A DNA stretch of 64,000 nucleotides from Mycolicibacterium grossiae (GTDB lineage Bacteria > Actinomycetota > Actinomycetes > Mycobacteriales > Mycobacteriaceae), in assembly GCF_008329645.1 (NCBI RefSeq), contig NZ_CP043474.1, positions 4,402,001 through 4,466,000 of the forward strand, given 5' to 3'. Positions 8,577 to 16,907 of this stretch are shown piece by piece (the stretch's first letter is position 1; each line of letters starts with the position of its first letter). Position numbers and translations under genes: made by a program. The notes under the pieces were generated by a model, which did not search any database, was not told where the DNA came from, and saw only the letters and a list, made by a program, of their open reading frames with translations.

Positions 8577-8893
8577 AACGGCGCGGCGCGAGGTCATGCT
8601 GCCGGATACATGCCATCTGATCGGGGAGGAGGCAGTCGATGGGATTTCACGGCGCGCAGTGCCTGCCATCCCACCTGAGCAGTTCCGCAATGCAGGTGCC
8701 CTTTGGCGCATGAACGCATGCAGTCCACCGTGGCGTACTGGCGCAAATGCTCTTGCCGTCCGCTCCGGGGCCTGCAAGCTCGACTTTGATGAGGTCCCCC
8801 TCACCGGCCCAGTTCGCGGAACCCTTAACGACCGGGAACTCGAACGCCCTGGTACTGCCGCGGGACCGAGTTTCGGCTGACTGACGAACCGAG
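8577..8893. other. 317 bp without a supported gene
   Basis: The stretch lies between convergent genes. A 94-codon plus-strand frame (8596-8880) is open but has no recognisable family, a poor start context and atypical composition, so I do not call it. No strong hairpin was seen. Confidence 0.5.
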
Positions 8894-9874
8894 CTACCAC
8901 TCCCCGTCAGGGACTACGTCGGGGCTGACCCCACCGATGGCGACCACTGTCTTCGGATCGATGGGAACAAACGGATCCTCCTTAGTGCCAAGCTTTCTGC
9001 CGACGCTCTCGACGTTCGACAAGATCTTGGACTGTGAGAGGTCCTGCGCATCGGCGTCGTAGTAGTCGAACCAAGGCAACCCGGCTTCTACGTAAGCGTC
9101 CCGGTCAACCGGAGTCGACGGCGGCACCTCTCCGGTGATCGCGGTCCACTGCGCGGCCGAGCACAGGTGGACGAAGACCCGCCGGGCGCCATCCTCGTCG
9201 TAGTCGGCCAGCGGGCGATCGTCGGCGTACACCTCTTGACGCATCCGGCCGCCAGCCCCCAATCCCATACTGCTCCCCGAGGGCGCCGGCAGCGGTCCGC
9301 CATCCGCAAGATCCTCGCAGCACATCACTTGCAGCGTCTGTTCGGCGTGCCACGCCGCCAACGCTTGCTCGGTCAGAGCGACAGCTCGGAGTTGCACGCC
9401 ACCGTGGGTCTCCTCCCCCGTCACCTGCCCTTCGACTGTGGCTCCCGAACCGAGCGGCACGGCAACGAACTGGCGGATGAACCCATCCCCCGAGTTGATG
9501 CCGTCCAGCCAGGGCTGCTGGGGCAACGCCACGTAGTTCTGCGGGTCACCGACGAGGTGATCAATCCACGGCAAGCCGCTAACCGCGCACACCTTGCCCA
9601 CGCCAATCTGCAGCGCTGCGGGCTCGGAAGCGCTGAACGACAGCCACATCGCCTCGCGCTGGTAGACCGGCAGCATCACCCCGCCACGAACTAGCCATTC
9701 GGCTGGTGCGGTATTGGGGTAGTCCGCGACCCGCCGCAACGGAAACCGGCCCAGACCCGGCGGCAGCGGATGCAACCCCGTCTCGGGGATACGCAGCGTC
9801 CTCTGAAAACTCACCGTCACTGCACCCAGCACCAGCGAATCGCTGACGATCTTTACCGGCGCGCTCTGCGTCAT
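8894..9874 (-). CDS. Conserved unknown protein with QREAMW / QPWLDG motifs
   Basis: The product is 326 aa from ATG 9874, chosen because GGAGG stands just upstream. It belongs to a family I know only as uncharacterised, recurrent in actinobacteria and marked by MLPVYQREAMWLSF, VGKVCAVSGLPW, a QPWLDGINSGDGFIRQF block and the VEGQVTGEETHGGVQL segment. A second, variable half follows. There is no signal peptide or membrane segment. It is downstream of the macro-domain gene on the same strand with a 263-bp gap, so co-transcription is uncertain. No activity can be assigned. Confidence 0.7.
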   Translation of the reverse strand: MTQSAPVKIVSDSLVLGAVTVSFQRTLRIPETGLHPLPPGLGRFPLRRVADYPNTAPAEWLVRGGVMLPVYQREAMWLSFSASEPAALQIGVGKVCAVSGLPWIDHLVGDPQNYVALPQQPWLDGINSGDGFIRQFVAVPLGSGATVEGQVTGEETHGGVQLRAVALTEQALAAWHAEQTLQVMCCEDLADGGPLPAPSGSSMGLGAGGRMRQEVYADDRPLADYDEDGARRVFVHLCSAAQWTAITGEVPPSTPVDRDAYVEAGLPWFDYYDADAQDLSQSKILSNVESVGRKLGTKEDPFVPIDPKTVVAIGGVSPDVVPDGEW

Positions 9875-10137
9875 GACTACCTCCATCTAGGGCGTACTGC
9901 ACTATGGATAGCACCAGGCACTGACACCCGTGGGGTCGCGCCGCAGGCCGGGACCCCCGGTACCTCACCTTGCGCCACTCGACATTCACCGAGGTATCGG
10001 ACAGGTGTGCAAGGCCGTGGATGTCGAACCTTTTCAGATTCGGTCGGATTGCACACTCGCGGTGCGAGTTCGGAGACGCGATTCGGCTGCGCTGCATGGA
10101 AAGCGTATTCACACCACCCGCTGTTAAGGGGCGTGAC

Positions 10138-11865
10138 TCAACTCATGGAATCCAGTTGCGCCTGGCCGAGGGCGATCAGTATCTGATTAGTCGCGTCCCG
10201 CACCTGCGCAACGAACTCGTCCTGACCGTCGATCGCGAAAGCTTCTCCATCCGACCAGGTTCTGAGTATCTGCACGCCAGGGCGGACGTGGATCTGAATG
10301 CCGGCTTTCTTACTGTCCAGCCACTGGTGAAGGCTTTCCTCTTCGTCTGCGCGGGCGTACCCGCGCTCCACCAGCCACTGGAAGAAGCGCGGATCGGCTA
10401 TCTCATCGCGGGTTCGACCGCCGGCGCGCCCGTCATGGAAATCGTCGACCCATTGCCGCAAGTAGTCGCCTGCGGACAGCAGTCTGGTCGGGAACCAGCG
10501 TTGAAGCGGTTGGGCAAACCGATGCGCAAGTTGAAAGTTGGGCTCGACAGTGAAACCGTCGTGAGTGTTCAGTTCAAGGAGGGCGTCGACTCTTGCCGAA
10601 TTCGAGTACATATGCGTGTATTGCGGCTGGAGTTCCGCCGGCCAGACACCCAAATGAACGTACTTATCGTCAAAGAATAGAGCTGCGCGGTCGGCGCCGC
10701 GGACGTGATCGGCGGCGAATTTGATTGTGACGCCGGGCAACAGCGGGTCTCCCCGCGGGATAAGCGTTCCTTCCACCGCGCTGGCTTTCGGGGACAGCCC
10801 CGTCGCCTTCTGCAGAATCGTCTCGAGTCGATGCAGGGCGTTCGCCGTGTCGTCCGGCGTTGAGGTCGATGGCAGTGATGGCATCGGAGCGGATCTCCTT
10901 GGGGCAATGGCGGCTGGCTCGGGCGGGCGAGGATGACTGATGCCGCTTCCCCAGCCGATCTCCCACCCCGCACTGGCGTCGAAGTATTCGGCGTATGCGA
11001 CGGGTGGCAACTGGAATTGCTCGACCAGGCGCATGAGTTCGGCGAACCAGGAAACGTAGGCGGGATCGTCATCGGTCGGAGCGGTCCCAGGCAGTTCGTT
11101 CAGGATCAGTTCGGCGACCGATTCGGGTCTGGTTGTCACGGTCACCTCACTCCCGGCGAATTCGGTAAGTCCGCCCGTCGAATACTGCAGTGCGGTGTCG
11201 AGGTCGATGACGTGTGGGAAGCTCACATGGTCCATCAGATTGTCAGCGGCGGTGATAGCGACGCGCCAGTACATCCCTGAGGGACTCACTCCCGGCAAAA
11301 TGCGCAATCGATGGTAGCCGCGCTGATGCAGGACCTGAACCCCTTGCAAGATGCGAATCGGGGTCGACGAAGCCAAATGCATTAGCACTTGCTCGTGTAT
11401 CTCGGAGTCGAAGGCCACCAGTCGCACCTCCTCGACACGAGTGTTGACGGCGGCAATGGTTTCGATCGCGGCGGCGATCGCATCTTGCCGTGGCCAGCCG
11501 AAGGCGCCTGTGCTGATGAGCGGAAAGGCAATGATGCGAGCGCCGAGTTCGTCAGCAACTTCCAAAGCCCGGCGGTAGCAGGATTCAAGAAGCGAACGGT
11601 CTCTCTGCCCAGTGTTGTAGTTCGGGCCGACGGTGTGGATGACCCACTGGGCAGGCAAGTCGCCTGCTGTCGTCCAACCGGCGTCACCTGTGGCCAGTCC
11701 GTCGGGGAACCGCTTGACGCAGTCGCGCAGAATCGCAGGGCCTCCCGCGCGATGAATCGCGCCATCCGCGCCGCCACCCCCGCGCATAGCGGTGTTCGCG
11801 GGGTTGACTATTGCGTCAACCTCTTGCTCCGCGATGTCGCCACGAACCGCGGTGATTGTCAGCAC
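10138..11865 (-). CDS. Macro-domain protein with two uncharacterised C-terminal regions
   Basis: I start at GTG 11865 (575 aa), since macro domains begin directly with a strand like LTITAVRGDI; a longer TTG start at 11898 is possible. Residues 1 to about 165 are a macro domain with IVNPANTAMRGGGGADGAIH and the PLISTGAFGWP loop, which binds ADP-ribose or derivatives. A second region has HQRGYHRLRILPGVSPSGMY. After a Pro/Ser-rich linker, a third region (about 340-575) is unrecognised. Many macro domains remove or read ADP-ribose, and they recur in NAD-centred conflict systems. Its position in the defence island fits that, but the activity is inferred. Confidence 0.75.
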   Translation of the reverse strand: MLTITAVRGDIAEQEVDAIVNPANTAMRGGGGADGAIHRAGGPAILRDCVKRFPDGLATGDAGWTTAGDLPAQWVIHTVGPNYNTGQRDRSLLESCYRRALEVADELGARIIAFPLISTGAFGWPRQDAIAAAIETIAAVNTRVEEVRLVAFDSEIHEQVLMHLASSTPIRILQGVQVLHQRGYHRLRILPGVSPSGMYWRVAITAADNLMDHVSFPHVIDLDTALQYSTGGLTEFAGSEVTVTTRPESVAELILNELPGTAPTDDDPAYVSWFAELMRLVEQFQLPPVAYAEYFDASAGWEIGWGSGISHPRPPEPAAIAPRRSAPMPSLPSTSTPDDTANALHRLETILQKATGLSPKASAVEGTLIPRGDPLLPGVTIKFAADHVRGADRAALFFDDKYVHLGVWPAELQPQYTHMYSNSARVDALLELNTHDGFTVEPNFQLAHRFAQPLQRWFPTRLLSAGDYLRQWVDDFHDGRAGGRTRDEIADPRFFQWLVERGYARADEEESLHQWLDSKKAGIQIHVRPGVQILRTWSDGEAFAIDGQDEFVAQVRDATNQILIALGQAQLDSMS

Positions 11866-12322
11866 GCAGCCCAGTATGCATCTGGGCACCGACGTCAACG
11901 TGGTGTACGGCTACGGCGGCGGCGGACTTGCCCCGAACCCGTCCGTGACCATCCCGGCATCCCTTCGCGATCTTCGATCACCCCTGGCCGCGGTTAGCTG
12001 CAAAATTGGCGCTGAGCGGTTTGCGCTTTATCTCTGCTGTGCAGGTCAGCAGCTGCCGTCGGCGAGGGTCATCTGCAAACTGACAGTTGATCAGGTCCTG
12101 TCCATGCGAAATCGCCCCAACCTAGGTGAAGCCCAGGCCGGGCCGTTCCTAGCCCGCTGGATTCGCACCCGGCCGATGGCGTCCGGACCGTTCCCGGCCC
12201 GGTTCCGCATTCGACGGACCGTAATTCACGTGCTCGCGCAGCTGGGTTCAAGCGCCCGACAGGCCAATCCCACGACGAGTCGGACCGATCCGCGTAGAGC
12301 CGGTCCGTCCGTGGGCTCATGA

Positions 12323-12341
12323 ATTCGTCACGGTGACGAAT
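12323..12341. promoter_or_regulatory. Palindrome ATTCGTCAC-G-GTGACGAAT
   Basis: The arms are 9 bp, perfect, around a central G. The core CGTCAC-N-GTGACG recurs at 12522-12534. It could be an operator or a short transcript-ending hairpin; there is no adjacent T-run and no start codon close by. Confidence 0.4.
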
Positions 12342-12521
12342 CTGCCTGCCGCGCAGAGCTTTCGACCCTGCCACGTTTGCCCGGACGAACGGCGCGGCCG
12401 AAGCTTGCGCGGAGCGGCTCTCACGGCGCGCCCCCCCGCCTGGCGCCGGCCACGGTGGTGACGTCAGCGGTCGACCGCCCGACCCTCCTCCCGGCCGCGA
12501 CACCGCTCCGGCCCACCATAA

Positions 12522-12534
12522 CGTCACAGTGACG
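12522..12534. promoter_or_regulatory. Palindrome CGTCAC-A-GTGACG
   Basis: This second copy of the CGTCAC-N-GTGACG core has 6-bp perfect arms. It stands 20 bp beyond the 3' end of the MFS gene (minus strand) and 181 bp from the first copy. Sharing 12 of 13 positions argues against chance, but no regulator can be tied to it. Confidence 0.4.
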
Positions 12535-12554
12535 ATATGCAGCGCGTCGGCTGA

Positions 12555-13835
12555 TCAAGCCTCCTCAACGACGTCGGCTCGAAACCGCTGCGCGGCAACC
12601 GCATAGCAACCAATCGCCACCAACTGCATGCTCGGCACCAGGATGAGCAGCGCGCGGCCCAGGGCCTGCGGGCCCAGCTCGGCAGTCAGCGCGTCGCTGA
12701 TCACACCGGTCAGGAACGGCCCGACGGCACCCAGCGTGGCGTTGAAGAACAGGAACACCGCGGACGCCGTCGCACGCTGCTCGGGCAGCACCAGACGCTG
12801 AACCGCCGCGATGGACGGCGCGAGGTACGCCGTGCCGATGACGTAGGCCAGTGCCAGCAGCCAGACGCACCACGTACGACTCTCGACGACGAACGCCAAC
12901 ACCGACGCCGGCAGCAGAACGGCGATCAGGACGACCACGATCCACAACAGCCAACGTGGGTCGCGGGTGGCCAACCGGTCGGCAATCCGCCCGACGATCA
13001 ACAGCCCGAGGACTCCGAGCAGACCGGTGGCGAGGCCGTACTCGACGCCAACCTCGCCGATGGACATCTCACGCGTGCGCATCAGGAACGCGGGCGCGAA
13101 GGTCGTCAACGAATAGCCGGCCGCCGACACCAGCGCGGTGCCGCCCACCATCGCCAAAAAACTGGGCTTGCGCAACAGATCCCACCAATGCGGCGCGGCG
13201 TGGCGCTCCTGCGGCGCTGCGGCAGGCAGCCGCTGCCGGATTCCGAGCACCACCAGCACCAGCGGCGCCAGCAGTACGCTGATGCCGCCCATCACCACGA
13301 ACGCCATCCGCCAGCCCATGCTCTCGGCAAGCAGACCGCCGCCGAGCAGACTCGCGGCACTGGCCAGCGGGATGGACATCGTCATCACCGCCAACGGCGC
13401 CGACCGCTTCTCCGGGATGAAGTTGTGCGCCACGTACGCATGCCCCGCCGGCGTGCTCCCCGCCTCGCCGACCGCCACGCCGACGCGGGTCAGTGCCAGT
13501 TGGAGGCCGGACTGCACCGCGCCACCCAGCATGGTCATCGACCCCCACAACGCCAGGCAGCCGGCGATCACCGTGCCGAACATCCCACGATCGGCGAAAC
13601 GCGCGATCACGATGCCCAGCACGGCGTACACGATGAGGAACCCGAATCCATTGATGACGCCAATGGCCGTGTCCGACAACGACAGTTCCCGTTTGATGGG
13701 CTCGGCCAGCACGCCGGGCAGAAAGCGGTCGACGTAGTTCAGGGTGCCGACGAGGGCGAGCACCGCCACGGCAGCCCAGGCCCGCGCCGACCCGTGTGCT
13801 GACGGCATCGTCCCGTGCTCGGCGCCAGACGTCAC
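12555..13835 (-). CDS. MFS transporter (Spinster-like)
   Basis: Starting at GTG 13835, which overlaps the stop of the IclR gene (GTGA) and has gaggg upstream, the protein is 426 aa; an internal ATG at 13808 is an alternative. Twelve hydrophobic segments are visible. The first ends NYVDRFLPGVLAEPIK, the loop between helices 2 and 3 has IARFADRG, and helix 5 is preceded by GVAVGEAGSTPAGHAY, all typical of major facilitator proteins of the Spinster type. It is translated with the IclR regulator and faces the purine genes, so its substrate is probably an allantoin-pathway compound. This is inference from context. Confidence 0.82.
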   Translation of the reverse strand: MTSGAEHGTMPSAHGSARAWAAVAVLALVGTLNYVDRFLPGVLAEPIKRELSLSDTAIGVINGFGFLIVYAVLGIVIARFADRGMFGTVIAGCLALWGSMTMLGGAVQSGLQLALTRVGVAVGEAGSTPAGHAYVAHNFIPEKRSAPLAVMTMSIPLASAASLLGGGLLAESMGWRMAFVVMGGISVLLAPLVLVVLGIRQRLPAAAPQERHAAPHWWDLLRKPSFLAMVGGTALVSAAGYSLTTFAPAFLMRTREMSIGEVGVEYGLATGLLGVLGLLIVGRIADRLATRDPRWLLWIVVVLIAVLLPASVLAFVVESRTWCVWLLALAYVIGTAYLAPSIAAVQRLVLPEQRATASAVFLFFNATLGAVGPFLTGVISDALTAELGPQALGRALLILVPSMQLVAIGCYAVAAQRFRADVVEEA

Positions 13836-14593
13836 TGTTCCCTCGCCCCGATCAACGCCTCCGAGATGACACTGGTCGCCTTCCTCAGCGCGGGGACGGC
13901 GCGGGCGATCAGGTCCTTGCTCATGTGCGCTGCGGGACCGGAGATGCCGATGGCCATGGGCGTGGGCGCACCGGGCACCGCCATCGCCACGGATCGGACA
14001 CCGATCTCGCACTCCTCGTCGTCGGTCGCGTAGCCGTCGGCACGTACCCGTTCGACGTTCGCGAACACCGTGGACAGGGTCGACGCACTATTCTTCGTCG
14101 GCGCCGGGAGCCCGGATTGCGTCACCAGTTTCAGCACGCGCGCGTCCTCGAGTTCGGCCAGCACGGCCTTTCCCACCCCCGAGGTGTGCAGACCGACGCG
14201 CCTGCCGACCTCACTGTCGGTTCGCGTCGACGTCGACGACGGAACCTGCCCGGTGTAGATCACCATGTCGCCGTCGAGCACCGCGAGACTCGCCGTCTCC
14301 GACAGCTCGTCGACCAGAGCGCGCAACACCGGGCCGGCGACCGCACCCAACTGTCGGTTTGCGACTTCACCCAGCCGAATCAGGCGCGGCCCGAGCGCAT
14401 AACGACGGTTGGCCAGTTGTCGCACGTAACCGAGACCGACCAGCGTGCGCAGGAGACGATGAATCGTCGGCGGCGGCAATGGAGACTCCGCCGACAATTC
14501 CGTCAGCGAGCACTCCCCTCCCGCACGGCCGATCAGCTCCATCAACTCGAACGCGCGCTCCACCGACTGCACACCGCCGGGCTTCTCCGCCAT
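13832..14593 (-). CDS. IclR-family transcriptional regulator
   Basis: The product is 253 aa from ATG 14593. Residues about 8-65 form the winged helix (VQSVERAFELMELIGRAGG, then SPLPPPTIHRLLRTLVGLGY), and the rest is the IclR effector-binding domain (LHTSGVGKAVLAELED and GYATDDEECEIGVRSVA). It is divergent from the DUF6986/allE operon and is followed by the MFS gene with a 4-nt overlap. Two 17-bp palindromes lie in the divergent promoter, and two related ones stand before the permease and allB. It is therefore the likely repressor or activator of the allantoin genes, responding to a purine breakdown intermediate such as allantoin or glyoxylate (inference). Confidence 0.88.
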   Translation of the reverse strand: MAEKPGGVQSVERAFELMELIGRAGGECSLTELSAESPLPPPTIHRLLRTLVGLGYVRQLANRRYALGPRLIRLGEVANRQLGAVAGPVLRALVDELSETASLAVLDGDMVIYTGQVPSSTSTRTDSEVGRRVGLHTSGVGKAVLAELEDARVLKLVTQSGLPAPTKNSASTLSTVFANVERVRADGYATDDEECEIGVRSVAMAVPGAPTPMAIGISGPAAHMSKDLIARAVPALRKATSVISEALIGAREQ

Positions 14594-14645
14594 ACCTTCC
14601 ACTTCCGACTCGAGATGGTCGTTCCATTGAACAAGCCGCCGTTGC

Positions 14646-14662
14646 ATTCCGCAATGTGGAAT
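14646..14662. promoter_or_regulatory. Putative IclR operator 1 (ATTCCGCAATGTGGAAT)
   Basis: This is a 17-bp near-perfect palindrome (one mismatched pair) in the divergent promoter between the IclR gene and the DUF6986 gene, 53 bp from the regulator's start codon. It is the best of four matching sites. Confidence 0.65.
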
Positions 14663-14714
14663 CTTTGTCCCGTCGACGAGAGTCTGACGCCATGTCGCAA
14701 GAGCTGCACGGTAA

Positions 14715-14731
14715 ACTCCGCATTGTGGAAT
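14715..14731. promoter_or_regulatory. Putative IclR operator 2 (ACTCCGCATTGTGGAAT)
   Basis: This differs from operator 1 at two positions. The centres are 69 bp apart, and the site is 34 bp upstream of the DUF6986 start codon, where it would lie near its promoter. Confidence 0.6.
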
Positions 14732-14764
14732 TCTGTCTCCACGACCCACGAGAGAAGGACACCC

Positions 14765-16054
14765 ATGACGCGACGTCTCGATGACGCGGTGCTCGCCGAC
14801 GTCGAACGCCGCCTGTCCTCCGCCGACGACGCACTGGCGCACCGATATCCGGGCGACGACGGCCGTCGGCAACCGGTCCACACCGTCTACGTCCCGGGCA
14901 CCCGGTACTCCGCGACGACACCCGCCGACTGGGGATCCGCCGCTCTGGCGGCCGCACGGGACGCCGGTGGACTCGACGCCGTGGCCGCGCTCGTCGGTGC
15001 GAACGACGACAGCGATCGTTCCGCCGACACGCTCGCCGCGCTCGTCGAACACAAGCTGACCACCGAGCCCATCGAAGACCTCCGCATCGACTTCGAGGAC
15101 GGCTACTCCCCCTCGGATGGCACCGCCGACGACGCGGCCGAGGACGCCGACGTGGCACGGTCGATCACCGTCCTGCGCACCGCGCTCGACGCCGGCACCT
15201 CGACGCCGTTCGTCGGCATCCGGTTCAAGTCCTTCGAAGCCGGCACCCGGGCGCGCGGAGTGCGCACACTGGACCTCTTCGTCAGCGGACTCGTCGCCGC
15301 CGGAGGCCTGCCCGACGGTCTCACACTCACCCTGCCCAAGGTGACGTCCGTCGACCAGGTCGAGGCGATGGTCGCGGTCGCCAGCGCCCTGGAGGCCGCC
15401 AACGGACTTCCCCACGGCCGCATCCGCTTCGAAGTGCAGGTCGAGACACCGCAGGCAATCCTCGACGCCGACGGTCGCGCGCCCGTCGCCCGATTCATCC
15501 ACGCCGGCCAGGGTCGCGTCAGCTCGCTGCACTACGGGACCTACGACTACTCGGCGTCCCTCGGCATCGCCGCCGCTTACCAGTCGATGGAGCACCCCGC
15601 CGCGGACCACGCCAAGAACGTCATGCAGCTCGCCGTCGCCGGCACCGGCGTCCACATGTCCGACGGCTCGACCAACGTCCTTCCGATCGGCGACCGCGAC
15701 AACGTCGCGACGGCCTGGAAGTTGCACGCGCGCCTCGTCCGGCGCCACCTGGAACGTGGGATCTACCAAGGTTGGGACCTGCACCCTGCCCAGCTCGTCA
15801 CCCGGTACCTGGCAACGTACGCGTTCTACCGCGGCGCGTTCGCCCCCGCCGCCGCGCGGCTACGCACCTACGTCCAGCAGCTCGACTCGACGGTGATGGA
15901 CGAACCGGCGACTGCTCGGGCACTTGCGAGCGTGATCCACCGTGGCAGCGTGTGCGGCGCCCTGACCGCCGACGAAATCGAGACGGCCACCGACCTCCCC
16001 CTCTCCACCGTGCGCGGCATCGCGCTCGGCCGCCCAACCAGGAGCACCCCGTGA
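14765..16054 (+). CDS. DUF6986 aldolase/citrate-lyase-like protein
   Basis: The product is 429 aa from ATG 14765, with gagaagga upstream. The protein resembles the HpcH/HpaI aldolase TIM-barrel superfamily: LRIDFEDGYSP holds likely metal ligands, then GIRFKSFE, LTLPKVTS, IRFEVQVETPQAI and HYGTYDYSASLGI. Family members of this type are found in actinobacterial purine degradation loci; the reaction has not, to my knowledge, been settled. It overlaps allE by 4 nt (GTGA), so the two products probably act in consecutive or linked steps. A C-C lyase or condensing step on a small acid such as glyoxylate or oxalurate-type products is possible but unproven. Confidence 0.75.
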   Translation: MTRRLDDAVLADVERRLSSADDALAHRYPGDDGRRQPVHTVYVPGTRYSATTPADWGSAALAAARDAGGLDAVAALVGANDDSDRSADTLAALVEHKLTTEPIEDLRIDFEDGYSPSDGTADDAAEDADVARSITVLRTALDAGTSTPFVGIRFKSFEAGTRARGVRTLDLFVSGLVAAGGLPDGLTLTLPKVTSVDQVEAMVAVASALEAANGLPHGRIRFEVQVETPQAILDADGRAPVARFIHAGQGRVSSLHYGTYDYSASLGIAAAYQSMEHPAADHAKNVMQLAVAGTGVHMSDGSTNVLPIGDRDNVATAWKLHARLVRRHLERGIYQGWDLHPAQLVTRYLATYAFYRGAFAPAAARLRTYVQQLDSTVMDEPATARALASVIHRGSVCGALTADEIETATDLPLSTVRGIALGRPTRSTP

Positions 16055-16878
16055 CCACTGCGCCGAAGCCTGCGTCGTACTACACGCCCCGCGGCGGACT
16101 ACCCCCGCAGACCGACCTGCTGACCGACCGCGCGATCGTCACCGAGGCCTACACGGTCATCCCCCGCGGCGTCCTCTCCGACATCGTCGCCTCGTTGTTC
16201 CCGGAGTGGACCTACACGCGGGCATGGATCCTCAACCGACCGGTCGCGGGCGGCGCGACGACGTACTTCGAGGCGATCGTCGAGGTCAAGCCGGGCGGCG
16301 CTGCGCAACGACCCGAACCGCAACCCGAGGTGCAGGGTTTCCTCTTCGTCACCTCCGGCGCGCTCACCGTCGACGCCGTGGGCGAAACCCGGACCCTCAC
16401 CGAGGGCGGCTTCGCCTACCTTCCCGCGGGCACCGACTGGTCGGCCCGCAACGACGGCGACGCCGACGCGACATTCGTGTGGATCCGCAAGCGCTACGAG
16501 GCCATCGACGGTCACACGCCGTCGGTGTCGTTCGGCAACGAGCAGGACATCGAGCCGTCGGCAATGCCCGGCACCGACGGCAAGTGGCGCACCACGCGCA
16601 TGCTCGATCCGCTCGACCTCGCCTACGACATGCACGTCAACATCGTCACCTTCGAGCCCGGCGCCACGATCCCCTTCGCCGAGACACACGTGATGGAACA
16701 CGGCCTGTTGATGCTCGAGGGCAAGGCCGTCTATCACCTCAACGGCGACTGGGTGGAAGTGCAGGAAGGCGACTTCCTCTCGCTGCGCGCCTTCTGCCCG
16801 CAAGCCTGCTATGCGGGCGGGCCATCGAACTTCCGCTACCTGCTCTACAAGGACGTCAACCGCCAGATCCTGCTGTGA
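16051..16878 (+). CDS. allE: (S)-ureidoglycine aminohydrolase AllE
   Basis: GTG 16051 overlaps the DUF6986 stop and gives 275 aa, the usual length. The protein is a bicupin: the first cupin has QGFLFVTSGALTVDAVGE and GGFAYLPAGTDW, the second NIVTFEPGATIPFAETHVMEHG with metal ligands (E, H, H) and EGDFLSLRAFCPQACYAGG. AllE releases ammonia from (S)-ureidoglycine to give (S)-ureidoglycolate, using manganese, in the cytoplasm. Its presence next to AllB and an allantoin-type permease fits degradation of allantoin. The enzyme that makes ureidoglycine from allantoate (AllC) is not in this window. Confidence 0.9.
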   Translation: MTTAPKPASYYTPRGGLPPQTDLLTDRAIVTEAYTVIPRGVLSDIVASLFPEWTYTRAWILNRPVAGGATTYFEAIVEVKPGGAAQRPEPQPEVQGFLFVTSGALTVDAVGETRTLTEGGFAYLPAGTDWSARNDGDADATFVWIRKRYEAIDGHTPSVSFGNEQDIEPSAMPGTDGKWRTTRMLDPLDLAYDMHVNIVTFEPGATIPFAETHVMEHGLLMLEGKAVYHLNGDWVEVQEGDFLSLRAFCPQACYAGGPSNFRYLLYKDVNRQILL

Positions 16879-16887
16879 CGCAGCGTG

Positions 16888-16907
16888 TTCGGCGGCTCAC
16901 AGCCGAA
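16888..16907. terminator. Hairpin between convergent allE and racemase genes
   Basis: TTCGGC and GCCGAA (arms 16888-16893 and 16902-16907) surround an 8-nt loop just after allE; the hairpin overlaps the end of the convergent gene. No T-run follows, as is common in this GC range. Confidence 0.4.

Larger units (their letters stand above)
11866..12554. other. 689 bp intergenic region, probable edge of the accessory island
   Basis: No convincing gene was found. Frames on both strands (for example 12069-12527 on the minus strand) are open only because of composition and match no family. The stretch holds two related palindromes (12323-12341 and 12522-12534). The sequence style changes here to the strongly GC-biased coding seen in the rest of the window. 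No tRNA or clear direct repeat marks an attachment site. Confidence 0.5.

Noticed and set aside
8596..8880. 94-codon plus-strand frame after the small Cys protein
   Set aside because: No recognisable family, weak start context and no coupling to neighbours; left as non-coding.
9579..10112. Minus-strand frame spanning the gap before the QREAMW-family gene
   Set aside because: Most of it is a shadow of that gene in another frame; the rest has no domain.
12231..12270. Possible tRNA T-arm (gggttcaagcgccc) as an integration site
   Set aside because: No matching acceptor, D- or anticodon arms could be built around it.
12069..12527. 152-codon minus-strand frame in the island boundary gap
   Set aside because: Pro/Arg/Gly-rich, no family, no ribosome site, and it begins inside a palindrome; composition alone keeps it open.
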